33,051 bases of DNA from NCBI GenBank assembly GCA_002427535.1, contig DIRK01000049.1, positions 20,479 through 53,529 of the forward strand, in the 5' to 3' direction. The DNA is from Mageeibacillus sp. UBA5438 (GTDB lineage: Bacteria > Bacillota > Clostridia > Saccharofermentanales > DTU023). The translations under genes and the position numbers were made by a program. Below are positions 16,832 to 25,260 of this stretch, piece after piece; position 1 is the stretch's first letter, and each line of letters opens with the position of its first letter. The notes beneath the pieces were generated by a model, which saw only the letters and a program-made list of their open reading frames with translations, made no database searches and was not told the DNA's origin.

Positions 16832-18811
16832 TTGGGACTGATTTCACGACATAGCATAGACGCGGTAGTCGAGGCAAATGACATCGTTGAGGTTGTTTCC
16901 TCCTATGTGATGCTCGACAAAAAGAGTGCGTTGAATCACTTCGGACTCTGCCCCTTCCACGAGGAGAAAACGCCTTCTTTCAGCGTGTCTCCCGGGAAGC
17001 AGATCTTCTATTGTTTTGGCTGCCAAAAGGGCGGCAATGTCATTAAGTTCATACAGGAAATCGAACACCTGTCCTACCCTGAGGCCATTCGTTTTTTGGC
17101 CGAACGCGCAGGGGTCGCCATTGAAGAGACAGAAGACGACGAATGGAAAGAGCGCTATTCAAAAAGACAAAAGGCCTATGAAGCTTTAAATGAAGCGGCA
17201 GGCTTTTATTACCAGTCACTTGAAAGTGATCCGGGACGTGAAGCCCGAGACTATCTTGCCCGCCGCGGCGTCGACCGCCGACTGTACCGTCGCTACGGCC
17301 TGGGCTACGCGCCCTCTAAAGGTGACAGCCTGTACCGTCACTTAAGGGCAAAGGGCATCCCTGATGAGGCGATGCTTGACGCGGGATTAATCCTGCCCTC
17401 CCAGCGACAAGACGACAGTTATTACGATTTTTTCAGACATCGCGTGATGTTTCCCATCATTGACACGGCCGGCCGGGTGCTTGCCTTTGGCGGCCGCGCC
17501 ATGGTAAACAAAGGCCCGAAATACATCAACACTTCGGAAACGCTCGTATACCACAAGGGGCGCCATCTGTTCGGCATGCCTCAGGCGGCAAAATCGGAGT
17601 CCCATGCTTTTTTATTAGTCGAAGGCTATATGGATGTACTGGCCCTTGCCCGGGCGGGGATTACATCTGCGGTGGCGCCTTTGGGAACGGCATTAACCGC
17701 CTACCAAGCGAAATTGATCGGGCGCTACAAGGAAGCGGTGTCCATCCTCATGGACAGCGACCGCGCGGGCACTGAAGCCGCTTTGCGTGCCGGCGAACGC
17801 CTGGATGAGGCCGGTATCCGCTCACGCTACATCCTGTTAAAGGGGGCCAAAGACCCCGACGACTACCTTCAATTATTCGGACGTGAGCGCCTTCTGGCCG
17901 CCCTGGATGAGACCTATGACCGCACAGGCTACCGCCTTGCCTTATTGAAGCAGCAGACCGAGGATTCCATCGGCGTGCCCAAGAGGGATTACCGTGACAA
18001 GGCGCTTGACCTGCTCGCCCAAGAACCTGACAGTACGAGGCGTGAATTGTACGGCGGCCACCTGGCCAAGGAATTGCACATCAGCCGGCGCGCGGTCACA
18101 GAAGAGATTGAGCGGCGGCGCAATCTGTTGCAAAAAGAGGAAGGGACCGCGTCAGGGCAAGAAGAAGTCAGACTCGTGAAAGGCGTAAAAGCAAAAGATC
18201 CTTCCATGCCGACAGTGTTGGAGCTGACGCTTTTGGTCATGCTGGCGAATAATAACCGCCTGGTCGATCTTGGACCCAATCTGCAAAAGGAACTGCCGGA
18301 AGGCTACGCCTTAAATGACGAGGTGCGGGAATTATTAATGTCGGACGCACTTTTGTCGGGCATCACGGAAAGCGATTTCAACGGCACTTTTGCCAAAGGC
18401 ATCGCGGCCCAAAGCATCCGGGACGCAGGTGACGGAATATTGACAGCAGCCTCGTTGCACACTATAGTGGATAACATTCTGGTCCATGACGAAAAGGAAG
18501 ATGAACCGGGAAAGAATCAAGAGAACGATAACGATCCTGATCGGGTCCATTCAGCCATCCAGCAGCAATTCCACGCGATCGAAGAAAGCAGGCTATCACC
18601 TGAGGCGGAAAGGCGAGTCTATCAGCAAAAGCTCTCCGAACAGCGCCTGGTGAACTGGAGAAGAGAAGCATCGCGATTGAATGAAATGGCAAGGGAACTT
18701 GAACTTGAAGGGCAAGATGAGGACGCGGGAGAATATTATGCGCGCGCGGCGACATTAACAACAGCCGCATTTGCGTATCGAATGATGTTGCGGGGGGAAG
18801 AACGACTGTGA
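16832..18811 (+). CDS. dnaG: DNA primase
   Basis: A 659-residue primase that makes RNA primers at the replication fork. The N-terminal zinc finger is complete (LCPFHEEKTPSFSVSP ... YCFGCQKGGNV). The Toprim catalytic core shows LLVEGYMDVLALARAG, then the acidic pair in LMDSDRAGTEA. The C-terminal third is the helicase-binding region, low in similarity and rich in E and R. The start is TTG 16832, chosen by homology and because AAGGGAG lies upstream; the spacing is a little long. The stop overlaps the rpoD GTG start (GTGA). This dnaG-rpoD pairing is the classic macromolecular-synthesis operon. Confidence 0.95.
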   Translation: MGLISRHSIDAVVEANDIVEVVSSYVMLDKKSALNHFGLCPFHEEKTPSFSVSPGKQIFYCFGCQKGGNVIKFIQEIEHLSYPEAIRFLAERAGVAIEETEDDEWKERYSKRQKAYEALNEAAGFYYQSLESDPGREARDYLARRGVDRRLYRRYGLGYAPSKGDSLYRHLRAKGIPDEAMLDAGLILPSQRQDDSYYDFFRHRVMFPIIDTAGRVLAFGGRAMVNKGPKYINTSETLVYHKGRHLFGMPQAAKSESHAFLLVEGYMDVLALARAGITSAVAPLGTALTAYQAKLIGRYKEAVSILMDSDRAGTEAALRAGERLDEAGIRSRYILLKGAKDPDDYLQLFGRERLLAALDETYDRTGYRLALLKQQTEDSIGVPKRDYRDKALDLLAQEPDSTRRELYGGHLAKELHISRRAVTEEIERRRNLLQKEEGTASGQEEVRLVKGVKAKDPSMPTVLELTLLVMLANNNRLVDLGPNLQKELPEGYALNDEVRELLMSDALLSGITESDFNGTFAKGIAAQSIRDAGDGILTAASLHTIVDNILVHDEKEDEPGKNQENDNDPDRVHSAIQQQFHAIEESRLSPEAERRVYQQKLSEQRLVNWRREASRLNEMARELELEGQDEDAGEYYARAATLTTAAFAYRMMLRGEERL

Positions 18812-20283
18812 ACGATTGTAAAAATGAATTGAATTTAGATAGTTGGCGTACAGCGGCGGCGCGGACGGTGTCCATGATGACAGGCCTTTTGCATCTGCCC
18901 GAAGCCGAGGACGACCCAGGGGCCACACCGGCCATGCCATCCGAGATGATGTCGCTTAACCACTACAAGGCACAAGGCGATGCCCTGAACGTCACTTCAG
19001 AGGACGAACTTAAACTTAAGCTTGAGCCTATCTTCGAGGAGGATGTCACAAAGCCGCCATCTGAGGAAGAAGCCGAGGAATTGGACACCGATTTTTCAGA
19101 CGGCGAAGAAGAGACCCTCGACGACAGCCTGTACGAAAAAGAAGAAGAGGATCTTGACGACGAAGATGAGGATGAGGTCGATGAAGAGATGCTGTTAGAG
19201 CGCATCGGCGACATCGACATCGATCTGGCCGTCATTTACCCTCTGATCCATCACGGAAAAGACAATGACAACGAACTCGAGCAGCAGGATATCCTCGATT
19301 ACCTGGAGCGCATTAAATGGGACGAGGAGCGTTTGGAAGACGTCATCGTCATGCTCGAACGCGCGGGCATTGAGGTGATCGACGAGGATGAAGTTGAACG
19401 CGAAATGCGTGAGCGCGACCGCAATAAGAAGGCAGAGGCCTTTAATGACGCCATGATCGTGGACGACCCTGTGCGCATGTATCTGAAGGAGATCGGCAAG
19501 GTTGAACTTCTGACGGCGGATGAGGAAAAAGAACTGGCCGCGCGCATGGAGGCCGGGGACTGGGCCGCTAAACAGCATTTGATCGAGGCGAACCTCCGAT
19601 TGGTCGTCAGCATCGCCAAACGCTACACAGGACGTGGCATGCATTTTCTGGATCTCATCCAAGAGGGCAACTTGGGGCTCATCAAGGCGGTCGACAAATT
19701 CGACTACACCAAGGGCTTTAAGTTCAGCACCTATGCCACCTGGTGGATCCGCCAGGCGATTACACGCGCCATCGCCGACCAGGCGAGAACGATCCGCATC
19801 CCGGTGCATATGGTGGAGACGATTAACAAACTGATCCGCATCCAGCGCCAGCTGGTACAGGAATTAGGCCGTGAGCCTGAGGTGGAAGAGATCGCGGCCG
19901 AGATGGCTCTCACATCTGACAAGATTCGTGAAATCATGAAGATCTCTCAGGAACCTGTGTCGCTTGAAAAACCGATCGGTGAGGAAGAAGACAGTCATTT
20001 GGGCGATTTTATCCCGGATGAAGACGCGCCGTCGCCGGCCGATCAGGCGGCGTCCACCCTGTTAAAAGAAGAATTGACCAAGGTGCTGTCAGGACTCACC
20101 CCGAGAGAAGAGAAGGTGCTTCGCCTGCGCTTTGGCTTGGATGACGGCCGTACGAGGACTTTGGAAGAAGTGGGGCTTGAGTTTGACGTGACGCGCGAGC
20201 GCATCCGCCAGATTGAAGCCAAAGCTCTAAGAAAGATGCGCGGCCCCAATATGAGCGCGAGACTTCGCGAATACTTAGAATAA
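18808..20283 (+). CDS. rpoD: Primary sigma factor RpoD/SigA with long acidic N-terminal extension
   Basis: The housekeeping sigma factor, 491 residues. Conserved regions run from the domain 1.1 fold (about 136-192), 1.2 (DDPVRMYLKEIGKVELL, about 219-235) and region 2 (HLIEANLRLVVSIAKRYTGR, then DLIQEGNLGLIKAVDKFDY and KFSTYATWWIRQAI). Regions 3 and 4 follow, with LTPREEKVLRLRFGL and the helix-turn-helix VTRERIRQIEAKALRK. Ahead of region 1.1 lie about 130 extra residues, of which 64-131 are very acidic. Bacillota SigA proteins are usually 360-380 residues, so the extension is unusual; initiation at M128 (ATG 19189) would give a normal length. GTG 18808 is preferred for its overlap with dnaG and GGGGGAAG upstream. 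Confidence 0.95.
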   Translation: MNDCKNELNLDSWRTAAARTVSMMTGLLHLPEAEDDPGATPAMPSEMMSLNHYKAQGDALNVTSEDELKLKLEPIFEEDVTKPPSEEEAEELDTDFSDGEEETLDDSLYEKEEEDLDDEDEDEVDEEMLLERIGDIDIDLAVIYPLIHHGKDNDNELEQQDILDYLERIKWDEERLEDVIVMLERAGIEVIDEDEVEREMRERDRNKKAEAFNDAMIVDDPVRMYLKEIGKVELLTADEEKELAARMEAGDWAAKQHLIEANLRLVVSIAKRYTGRGMHFLDLIQEGNLGLIKAVDKFDYTKGFKFSTYATWWIRQAITRAIADQARTIRIPVHMVETINKLIRIQRQLVQELGREPEVEEIAAEMALTSDKIREIMKISQEPVSLEKPIGEEEDSHLGDFIPDEDAPSPADQAASTLLKEELTKVLSGLTPREEKVLRLRFGLDDGRTRTLEEVGLEFDVTRERIRQIEAKALRKMRGPNMSARLREYLE

Positions 20284-21002
20284 TGGAGGGGAGACTCGGG
20301 CTCCTTTATCACCTGGTACGTGAGGCTTCTGGCCGCCGTCTTGTCGACATCGGCTCGGATCACGCAACTGTCCCGATTGAATTACTAAAAAGCGGCGCCA
20401 TTTCCCAAGTGCTTGTCACCGATGTGCGAAAGGCGCCGCTTCTTGTCGCCCAAAAACGCGCCAAAGATGAAAGGATCACCCGTGGTTTTGCGTCGCAATT
20501 GACAGACGGTCTGCACGATGTGGATCTACTAAATGAGGATGTCGTGCTCATCAGCGGCATGGGAGGGGAGACGATCGCCCGTGTCTTGGAAAATGACCTG
20601 GATAAACTTCATATTCCCAAACGCTTCATATTGCAGCCTCAAAGCAAGGAGGAAGTGTTAAGGCGGACGCTGGCCGAACTTTCTTTAAACATCCGAGAAG
20701 AACATTTAATCGAGGATGAAGATCAGCTGTACCTGGTCATGGTGTGTGAAAAAGAAGATAACACCCAATTGAAGGGGGATCCGTTGGATTATTTTTTTGG
20801 CCCCCGCATTTTACAAAAACTAAGAAATTTTGAAAATGAGCGTCACGCAATTGACCCAACATACCGGCTTTATATTGGAAGGCGGCTTCGCCGACTTATG
20901 AAAGCCTCCCCCTATGATCCTTCTTCTTTGGAACTGTTGGAACAATTTAAAGATCGGTTTGAAGCGGACAAGTTCGTTTCGTATAATGATGGAGATCAAT
21001 GA
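20283..21002 (+). CDS. trmK: tRNA (adenine-22-N1) methyltransferase TrmK
   Basis: A 239-residue class I SAM methyltransferase that makes m1A at position 22 of tRNA. The motif order is LVDIGSDHATVPIELL (SAM binding), VLVTDVRKAPL, then LISGMGGETIARVL and the late FILQPQSKEEVLRRTL. A coiled C-terminal domain of about 70 residues follows. ATG 20283 shares a base with the rpoD stop (TAATG), so the operon dnaG-rpoD-trmK is translationally linked, as in many Bacillota. The 3' end of the gene contains the rnpB promoter. Confidence 0.93.
   Translation: MEGRLGLLYHLVREASGRRLVDIGSDHATVPIELLKSGAISQVLVTDVRKAPLLVAQKRAKDERITRGFASQLTDGLHDVDLLNEDVVLISGMGGETIARVLENDLDKLHIPKRFILQPQSKEEVLRRTLAELSLNIREEHLIEDEDQLYLVMVCEKEDNTQLKGDPLDYFFGPRILQKLRNFENERHAIDPTYRLYIGRRLRRLMKASPYDPSSLELLEQFKDRFEADKFVSYNDGDQ
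20959..20987 (+). promoter_or_regulatory. Sigma-A promoter of rnpB, inside trmK
   Basis: TTGAAG at 20959-20964, a 17-base spacer and TATAAT at 20982-20987, all within the last codons of trmK. The expected start near 20994-20996 would place the RNase P RNA 5' end just where its P1 helix begins. Confidence 0.75.
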
Positions 21003-21352
21003 CTGAGTCAGCCGGATGGTCGCGGTGCCATTTCGAAAGAAAGGCGCTGAGGAAAGTCCGGGCTCCCAGGGCAGGATGCCGGTTAACGGCCGGTGAAGGC
21101 GACTTCAAGGACAGTGCAACAGAAAGAGACAACCGGATTTATCCGGTTCAGGTGGAAAGGTGAGGTAAAAGCTCACCGGTGTCACGGCAACGTGGCAGCC
21201 ATGCAAACCCCATCCGGAGCAACGCCGTGGAGGAACAACTGTCGCCCGCAGGTTCCACGGAGGCGGCTAGAGCCTTTCGGCAACGAGAGGTCGAGATAAA
21301 TGACCGTTCAAGACAGAACCCGGCTTACAGGCTGACTCAGATGATCAATGAC
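20994..21352. repeat. 10-bp direct repeats flanking rnpB
   Basis: GATCAATGAC occurs at 20994-21003 and again at 21343-21352, one copy at each edge of rnpB. The first copy contains the trmK stop codon. The match stops outside these ten bases on both sides. It may be chance or the scar of an insertion or recombination event. Confidence 0.6.
21003..21340 (+). ncRNA. rnpB: RNase P RNA, class A
   Basis: The catalytic RNA of RNase P, which removes 5' leaders from tRNA precursors, about 338 bases. The ends pair as an 11-bp P1 helix: CTGAGTCAGCC at 21003-21013 with GGCTGACTCAG at 21330-21340. Universal core segments are present: GAGGAAAGTCCGGGCT, GACAGTGCAACAGAAAGAGA, AAACCCCATCCGGAGCAA, GAGATAAATGACCG and GACAGAACCCGGCTTACAGG. 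The layout follows the ancestral class A fold rather than the Bacillus class B fold, which helps exclude Bacilli. It starts one base after the trmK stop, and yfhO starts 20 bases after its end with no terminator between. Confidence 0.95.
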
Positions 21353-21360
21353 GGTTTGAG

Positions 21361-24126
21361 ATGGGAGCGATGATGAAGGAATTGCCGCACGGAAGATTCA
21401 CCCTTCGGCCTGAGCAAAAGCTATTTTGGAGTGACCGATGGTTGCCCTTTATGGCGTTTATTGTGCCGTTTGTCATCTTAGCCTCGGCGTACGCCGCCCT
21501 CCAGGTGTTTCCCTTTGGCAACCGCCATATGCTGACGGTGGATTTGTTTCACCAGTATGCGCCTTTCTTTTCGCTGTTTCGAGATAAAATACTACAAGGG
21601 GGCTCCTTTTTCTACGCCCCGACCATCGGGCTTGGGACAAACTTTTACGCGCTTTTTGCCTACTACTTGGCAAGTCCCATTAACTTGCTCCTTTTGGTAT
21701 TTCCGGCAAGCTGCTTAACTGAGGCCATATTCTCCATCACGCTCATTAAAATCGGGCTTTCGGGCCTTAGTTTCTATCTTTACCTGCGAACGAGCTTTCG
21801 AAGAAAGGGCGCGCTCGCGGTAGCCTTTTCAACCTTTTACGCGCTCTCAGGCTTTGTGATTGCCTATTCCTGGAACATTATGTGGCTCGATGCCCTGATC
21901 TTGTTGCCCGTGTTACTTTTAGCGATTGTCCGGCATGTCCGTGATGGCAAATGGATTTTATATCCCGTGTCCGTGGCGCTCCTATTAAGCACAAACTATT
22001 ATGTGGCCTTTTTTGCCGCGATCTTCACAGCGCTTTACTATCCGATTTTGTTGCTGCGTTACACGGGCGACCGTCAGCATAAAAAACGGCTGGTGAAACT
22101 CCTGCAGACCCTAGGGCTTACCCTGATCGGCGTAGGCCTTTCGGCCGTGGTGCTTTATCCGACTTGGAAGTCGCTTATGATCACCTCGGCGGCAGGCGAC
22201 GCGTTCCCCAAATCAGTGGAACTGTTAGGTCGGCCTTTGGCGTACCTTGGACAGTTGTTTCCTTTCTTGCAGCCGACCGTCCGCTCGGGCTCACCCAACC
22301 TGTATTCGGGGCTTTTTATCCTGATCTTATTGCCGATTTACTTTCTGTCCCATCGCATACGCCTGCGTGACAAGCTTTTGAACGGCCTGCTTTTACTGTT
22401 TCTCTTCTTATCCTTTGACACCAATGTCTTAAACTTCATATGGCACGGCATGCATTATCCGAACCAGCTACCTTTTCGCTATTCATTTGTCGTCATCTTG
22501 CTCCTGTTAACGCTTGCCTACGACGGGCTGCGCTCCACCCGAGAATTCCGACCGACTGAAATCGGCCTTTTGGGGATCTCGCTTGCCATCATCATCCCCG
22601 TCGTGATGACGCTTGAACCCGATATCAAACTCTCCCCCTGGTCCCAATGGGGCGCCATTGTCCTGATGCTGCTTTACGCCATCTTGTTTTCGTCTTTTAA
22701 ATCGAGTCGTTTCCGCCGCCGCTTCCATGTGAACCTGCTGTTGGCGGTCATGCTCTTTGAAGTCACTTTATCCACTTTTTCAGGGCTCTACCATATGGAT
22801 AAAAATGAGTACTACGGCAGCCGTGACGGCTATTCGGCGGGCCTCACGGTTCAGTCGATCCGCGAGGCTGTCCGCCAGGTGGAAAAACTTGACGCGACAA
22901 CCATCAGCCACCGTGTTGAGACAAGGCCCCACAAGACATCGAACGATCCCGCGCTTTACGGTTACAAGGGTTTGTCAATGTTTTCGTCCAGCTCGCCGAA
23001 GGCGCCGGTGAAGTTCTTCAAAAACCTGGGGCATGTGAATAACGGCATCAACAGTTACCAATACCGCGGTGCCACCCTGTTCACTGAGGCGCTCTTTGAC
23101 ATCCGCTATGTGATCGCGCGCGAGAAGCCCGACTTCTTAGAGACAGAACGAATCATTGTGTTGGGCAATGAAGAGGTCACGGTCTACGAGAACCCTTATG
23201 CCTTCCCGAAGGCCTTCCTGACCGATCCTTCCGTTTTAGCGTACGAGAGTACGGCGGGGAATCCTTTTCGCGCCCAAAACGATCTAGTCAAGGCGCTTTC
23301 AAGTGACGCGGGGACGCTTTTTCACGAAATGGCTCACGATGAAGTGAAAGGGCCGTCCTTTTCAGGGCCGGGCTCAGGGGGGGTGTCCTTTTCCTTTACT
23401 GAGTCAAAAGAAAAAACACTTCGCACATATACCATCACCTGGGTAGCAAAACGCACAGAGCCGCATTACTTAAACCTTGATTTGCACGGCCACGACACGG
23501 AAACAGTCGAAGTCGATTACGGGGCGACGCATATTAAGGTGAAATCGCATAAGCGAGGCATAGTGGAGCTTGGCACAATTCAAGAAGGCCAAGCCTTCCG
23601 GTTGACGGTGACGCTTTCTGAAAAAGCGCCGGCCACGGGCAACTTTGAAGCCCGCGTGGCTTCACTGGATCCTGAAGTCTTAGAAAATGTCTCAAGCGAG
23701 GCAAGACAAGCTGCCATGCATTATCGCACGGAGCATGATGACTGGTTTGAAGGCAATATCAACGCTGAAGGGGAAAGTGTGCTCCTTTTAACCATGCCCT
23801 ACGATCCGGGTTGGACGGCTTATCTGGACGAGGAACCCGTCGACATCGAACAGGTCGATGACGCGCTCATGGCCATCCGCGTCCCGAAAGGGGATCACCG
23901 AATCTTCTTTGCCTTTTTGCCCGTGGGCTTTAACGAAGGCCTGATGGTGACCTTGGGCGCCCTTTTACTGTTTGTGATCCTGATGACGATTCAGTTGGCG
24001 CTTCGCGTGTACAAAAAAGAGTGGAGTCTTCCCGTTATGGGAAGATTTAGAAGGAACAATGAGGATGTATCTTTAACAGAAGAAGAAAACGATGAAAATC
24101 GAATCGATGAAGGAGAAAGTGAATGA
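21361..24126 (+). CDS. YfhO family membrane protein
   Basis: A 921-residue polytopic protein of the bacterial YfhO (GT-C-like) family, linked in other Bacillota to glycosylation of envelope polymers. The first 480 residues hold about a dozen hydrophobic helices. The conserved early loop motif is LTVDLFHQYAPFFSLF, followed by IGLGTNFYALFAYYLASP. A large extracellular beta-rich domain follows (about 480-840), then one more membrane helix (about 850-880) and an acidic tail. I give the outermost ATG at 21361; ATG 21373, 5 bases after GGGAG, is equally possible. The substrate is not known. It overlaps the next gene as ATGA. Confidence 0.9.
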   Translation: MGAMMKELPHGRFTLRPEQKLFWSDRWLPFMAFIVPFVILASAYAALQVFPFGNRHMLTVDLFHQYAPFFSLFRDKILQGGSFFYAPTIGLGTNFYALFAYYLASPINLLLLVFPASCLTEAIFSITLIKIGLSGLSFYLYLRTSFRRKGALAVAFSTFYALSGFVIAYSWNIMWLDALILLPVLLLAIVRHVRDGKWILYPVSVALLLSTNYYVAFFAAIFTALYYPILLLRYTGDRQHKKRLVKLLQTLGLTLIGVGLSAVVLYPTWKSLMITSAAGDAFPKSVELLGRPLAYLGQLFPFLQPTVRSGSPNLYSGLFILILLPIYFLSHRIRLRDKLLNGLLLLFLFLSFDTNVLNFIWHGMHYPNQLPFRYSFVVILLLLTLAYDGLRSTREFRPTEIGLLGISLAIIIPVVMTLEPDIKLSPWSQWGAIVLMLLYAILFSSFKSSRFRRRFHVNLLLAVMLFEVTLSTFSGLYHMDKNEYYGSRDGYSAGLTVQSIREAVRQVEKLDATTISHRVETRPHKTSNDPALYGYKGLSMFSSSSPKAPVKFFKNLGHVNNGINSYQYRGATLFTEALFDIRYVIAREKPDFLETERIIVLGNEEVTVYENPYAFPKAFLTDPSVLAYESTAGNPFRAQNDLVKALSSDAGTLFHEMAHDEVKGPSFSGPGSGGVSFSFTESKEKTLRTYTITWVAKRTEPHYLNLDLHGHDTETVEVDYGATHIKVKSHKRGIVELGTIQEGQAFRLTVTLSEKAPATGNFEARVASLDPEVLENVSSEARQAAMHYRTEHDDWFEGNINAEGESVLLLTMPYDPGWTAYLDEEPVDIEQVDDALMAIRVPKGDHRIFFAFLPVGFNEGLMVTLGALLLFVILMTIQLALRVYKKEWSLPVMGRFRRNNEDVSLTEEENDENRIDEGESE

Positions 24127-24500
24127 AAGAAGTGAAATTTTTCTATTGTGAAGTATGCGGCAACCTGACGTATCTTTTGAATGAAGGTCCGGGCGAGATG
24201 GTCTGCTGCAATCAGCCGATGACGCTCCTTGTGGCCGGTGTCACGGACGCCGCGACCGAAAAGCATGTTCCCTTTGTAACGCGCGAAGCAGGCAAGATCG
24301 ATGTCGTGGTAGGGGAGGTCGAACATCCGATGATCCCTCAGCACTACATTACCTGGATCGCCGCCGTGCAAGGCGACAGCGTGAAGTTTGTTCACCTGCA
24401 TCCGGGAGAGCCGCCTAAGGCGTCCTTCTGCGTGGAAGAAGGCCCTGTGACGGTCTATGAGTACTGCAATCTGCACGGGCTTTGGATGGCGGAAGCGTAA
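24123..24500 (+). CDS. Desulfoferrodoxin (superoxide reductase, 2Fe type)
   Basis: A 125-residue superoxide reductase that reduces superoxide to peroxide without releasing oxygen, a trait of anaerobes. Centre I is a rubredoxin-like site with C9, C12, C28 and C29. Centre II, the catalytic square-pyramidal iron, has H48, H68, H74, C115 and H118, seen in EKHVPFV, VEHPMIPQHYI and YCNLHGLW. The length is that of the family. GAAGGAG precedes ATG 24123, which overlaps the yfhO stop. It is likely cotranscribed with yfhO, without an obvious functional tie. Confidence 0.96.
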   Translation: MKEVKFFYCEVCGNLTYLLNEGPGEMVCCNQPMTLLVAGVTDAATEKHVPFVTREAGKIDVVVGEVEHPMIPQHYITWIAAVQGDSVKFVHLHPGEPPKASFCVEEGPVTVYEYCNLHGLWMAEA

Positions 24501-24539
24501 CTAAAAAGACGCTGATTGAAGTTTAAAAGACGCATGGAA

Positions 24540-24560
24540 ACGGGCGCTATGGGCGCCCGT
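24540..24560. terminator. Possible shared hairpin between convergent genes
   Basis: An 8-bp perfect stem ACGGGCGC/GCGCCCGT with loop TATGG. It overlaps the stop of the minus-strand rluF. Neither side has a clean T run, so its efficiency is uncertain. Confidence 0.4.
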
Positions 24561-25260
24561 CTTCCATTCCCAAATTTTTAAATAATTCTTGTTTTTCTTT
24601 CGGCGAGAGTTCTCGAAGTTCACCTTCTTTCTGTGAGCCCAAAGTGATGTGCATCACTCGCACGCGTAAAAGATCGATGACCTCAAAGCCCAAGGCTTCG
24701 CACATCCGCCGGATTTGTCGGTTGAGCCCCTGGGAGATGACGAGATGAAATGTTCGCTCGGCGGTTTGCCAGGCGCGGGCGGGGAGGGTCATTTGATCCT
24801 CGAGCATGACGCCTTCGCGCATGTTATTTAAAAAGGATTCATCGATCGGGCGATCGACTGTCACACGGTATTCTTTTTCATGGCCGAAGGAACTGTGCAT
24901 GATGCGGTGCGCAAGGATTCCGTCGTCGGTTAATAGGATGAGACCGCGCGAGTCGCGGTCCAGCCGTCCGACGGTGAAGATTCTTTTATGATAGTCAATG
25001 TAATCGATGATGTTGTCGCGCCTTTTAGGGTCACTGGTGCAGGTGATGCCTGCCGGTTTATGAAAGACCAAGACGACCCGTTCGTCGTCCGGGATAGCGA
25101 CGATGTCCTTACCGTCGACTGTGACCCGATCGCTTTTTTTAATCGTCATCCCCATCTGGGCTTTTTCACCGTTCACCATGACGCGGCCTTCTTCGATCAG
25201 TTGATCCGCACGCCGGCGACTGCAGTGACCGGAGGAGGCGATGTAACGATTAATTCTCAT
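24547..25260 (-). CDS. RluF-like 23S rRNA pseudouridine synthase (RsuA/RluB/E/F family)
   Basis: A 237-residue synthase. It has an N-terminal S4 RNA-binding domain (MRINRYIASSGHCSRRRAD ... VMVNG) and the catalytic core with VGRLDRDSRGLILLTDDG, where D101 is the catalytic aspartate. It ends with LNRQIRRMCEALGFEVIDL, a standard block. The spacer TCTSDPKRRDNIIDYI is most like RluF, which acts on 23S rRNA. I chose the ATG at 25260, because homologs begin here; an in-frame ATG at 25284 is possible. Both overlap the 3' end of the kinase gene, so it is the third gene of an operon with a two-component system. Confidence 0.92.
   Translation of the reverse strand: MRINRYIASSGHCSRRRADQLIEEGRVMVNGEKAQMGMTIKKSDRVTVDGKDIVAIPDDERVVLVFHKPAGITCTSDPKRRDNIIDYIDYHKRIFTVGRLDRDSRGLILLTDDGILAHRIMHSSFGHEKEYRVTVDRPIDESFLNNMREGVMLEDQMTLPARAWQTAERTFHLVISQGLNRQIRRMCEALGFEVIDLLRVRVMHITLGSQKEGELRELSPKEKQELFKNLGMEDGRP

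Noticed and set aside
16800..16841. 13-codon open frame overlapping the dnaG start, as a leader peptide
   Set aside because: No ribosome binding site and no attenuator structure beside it.
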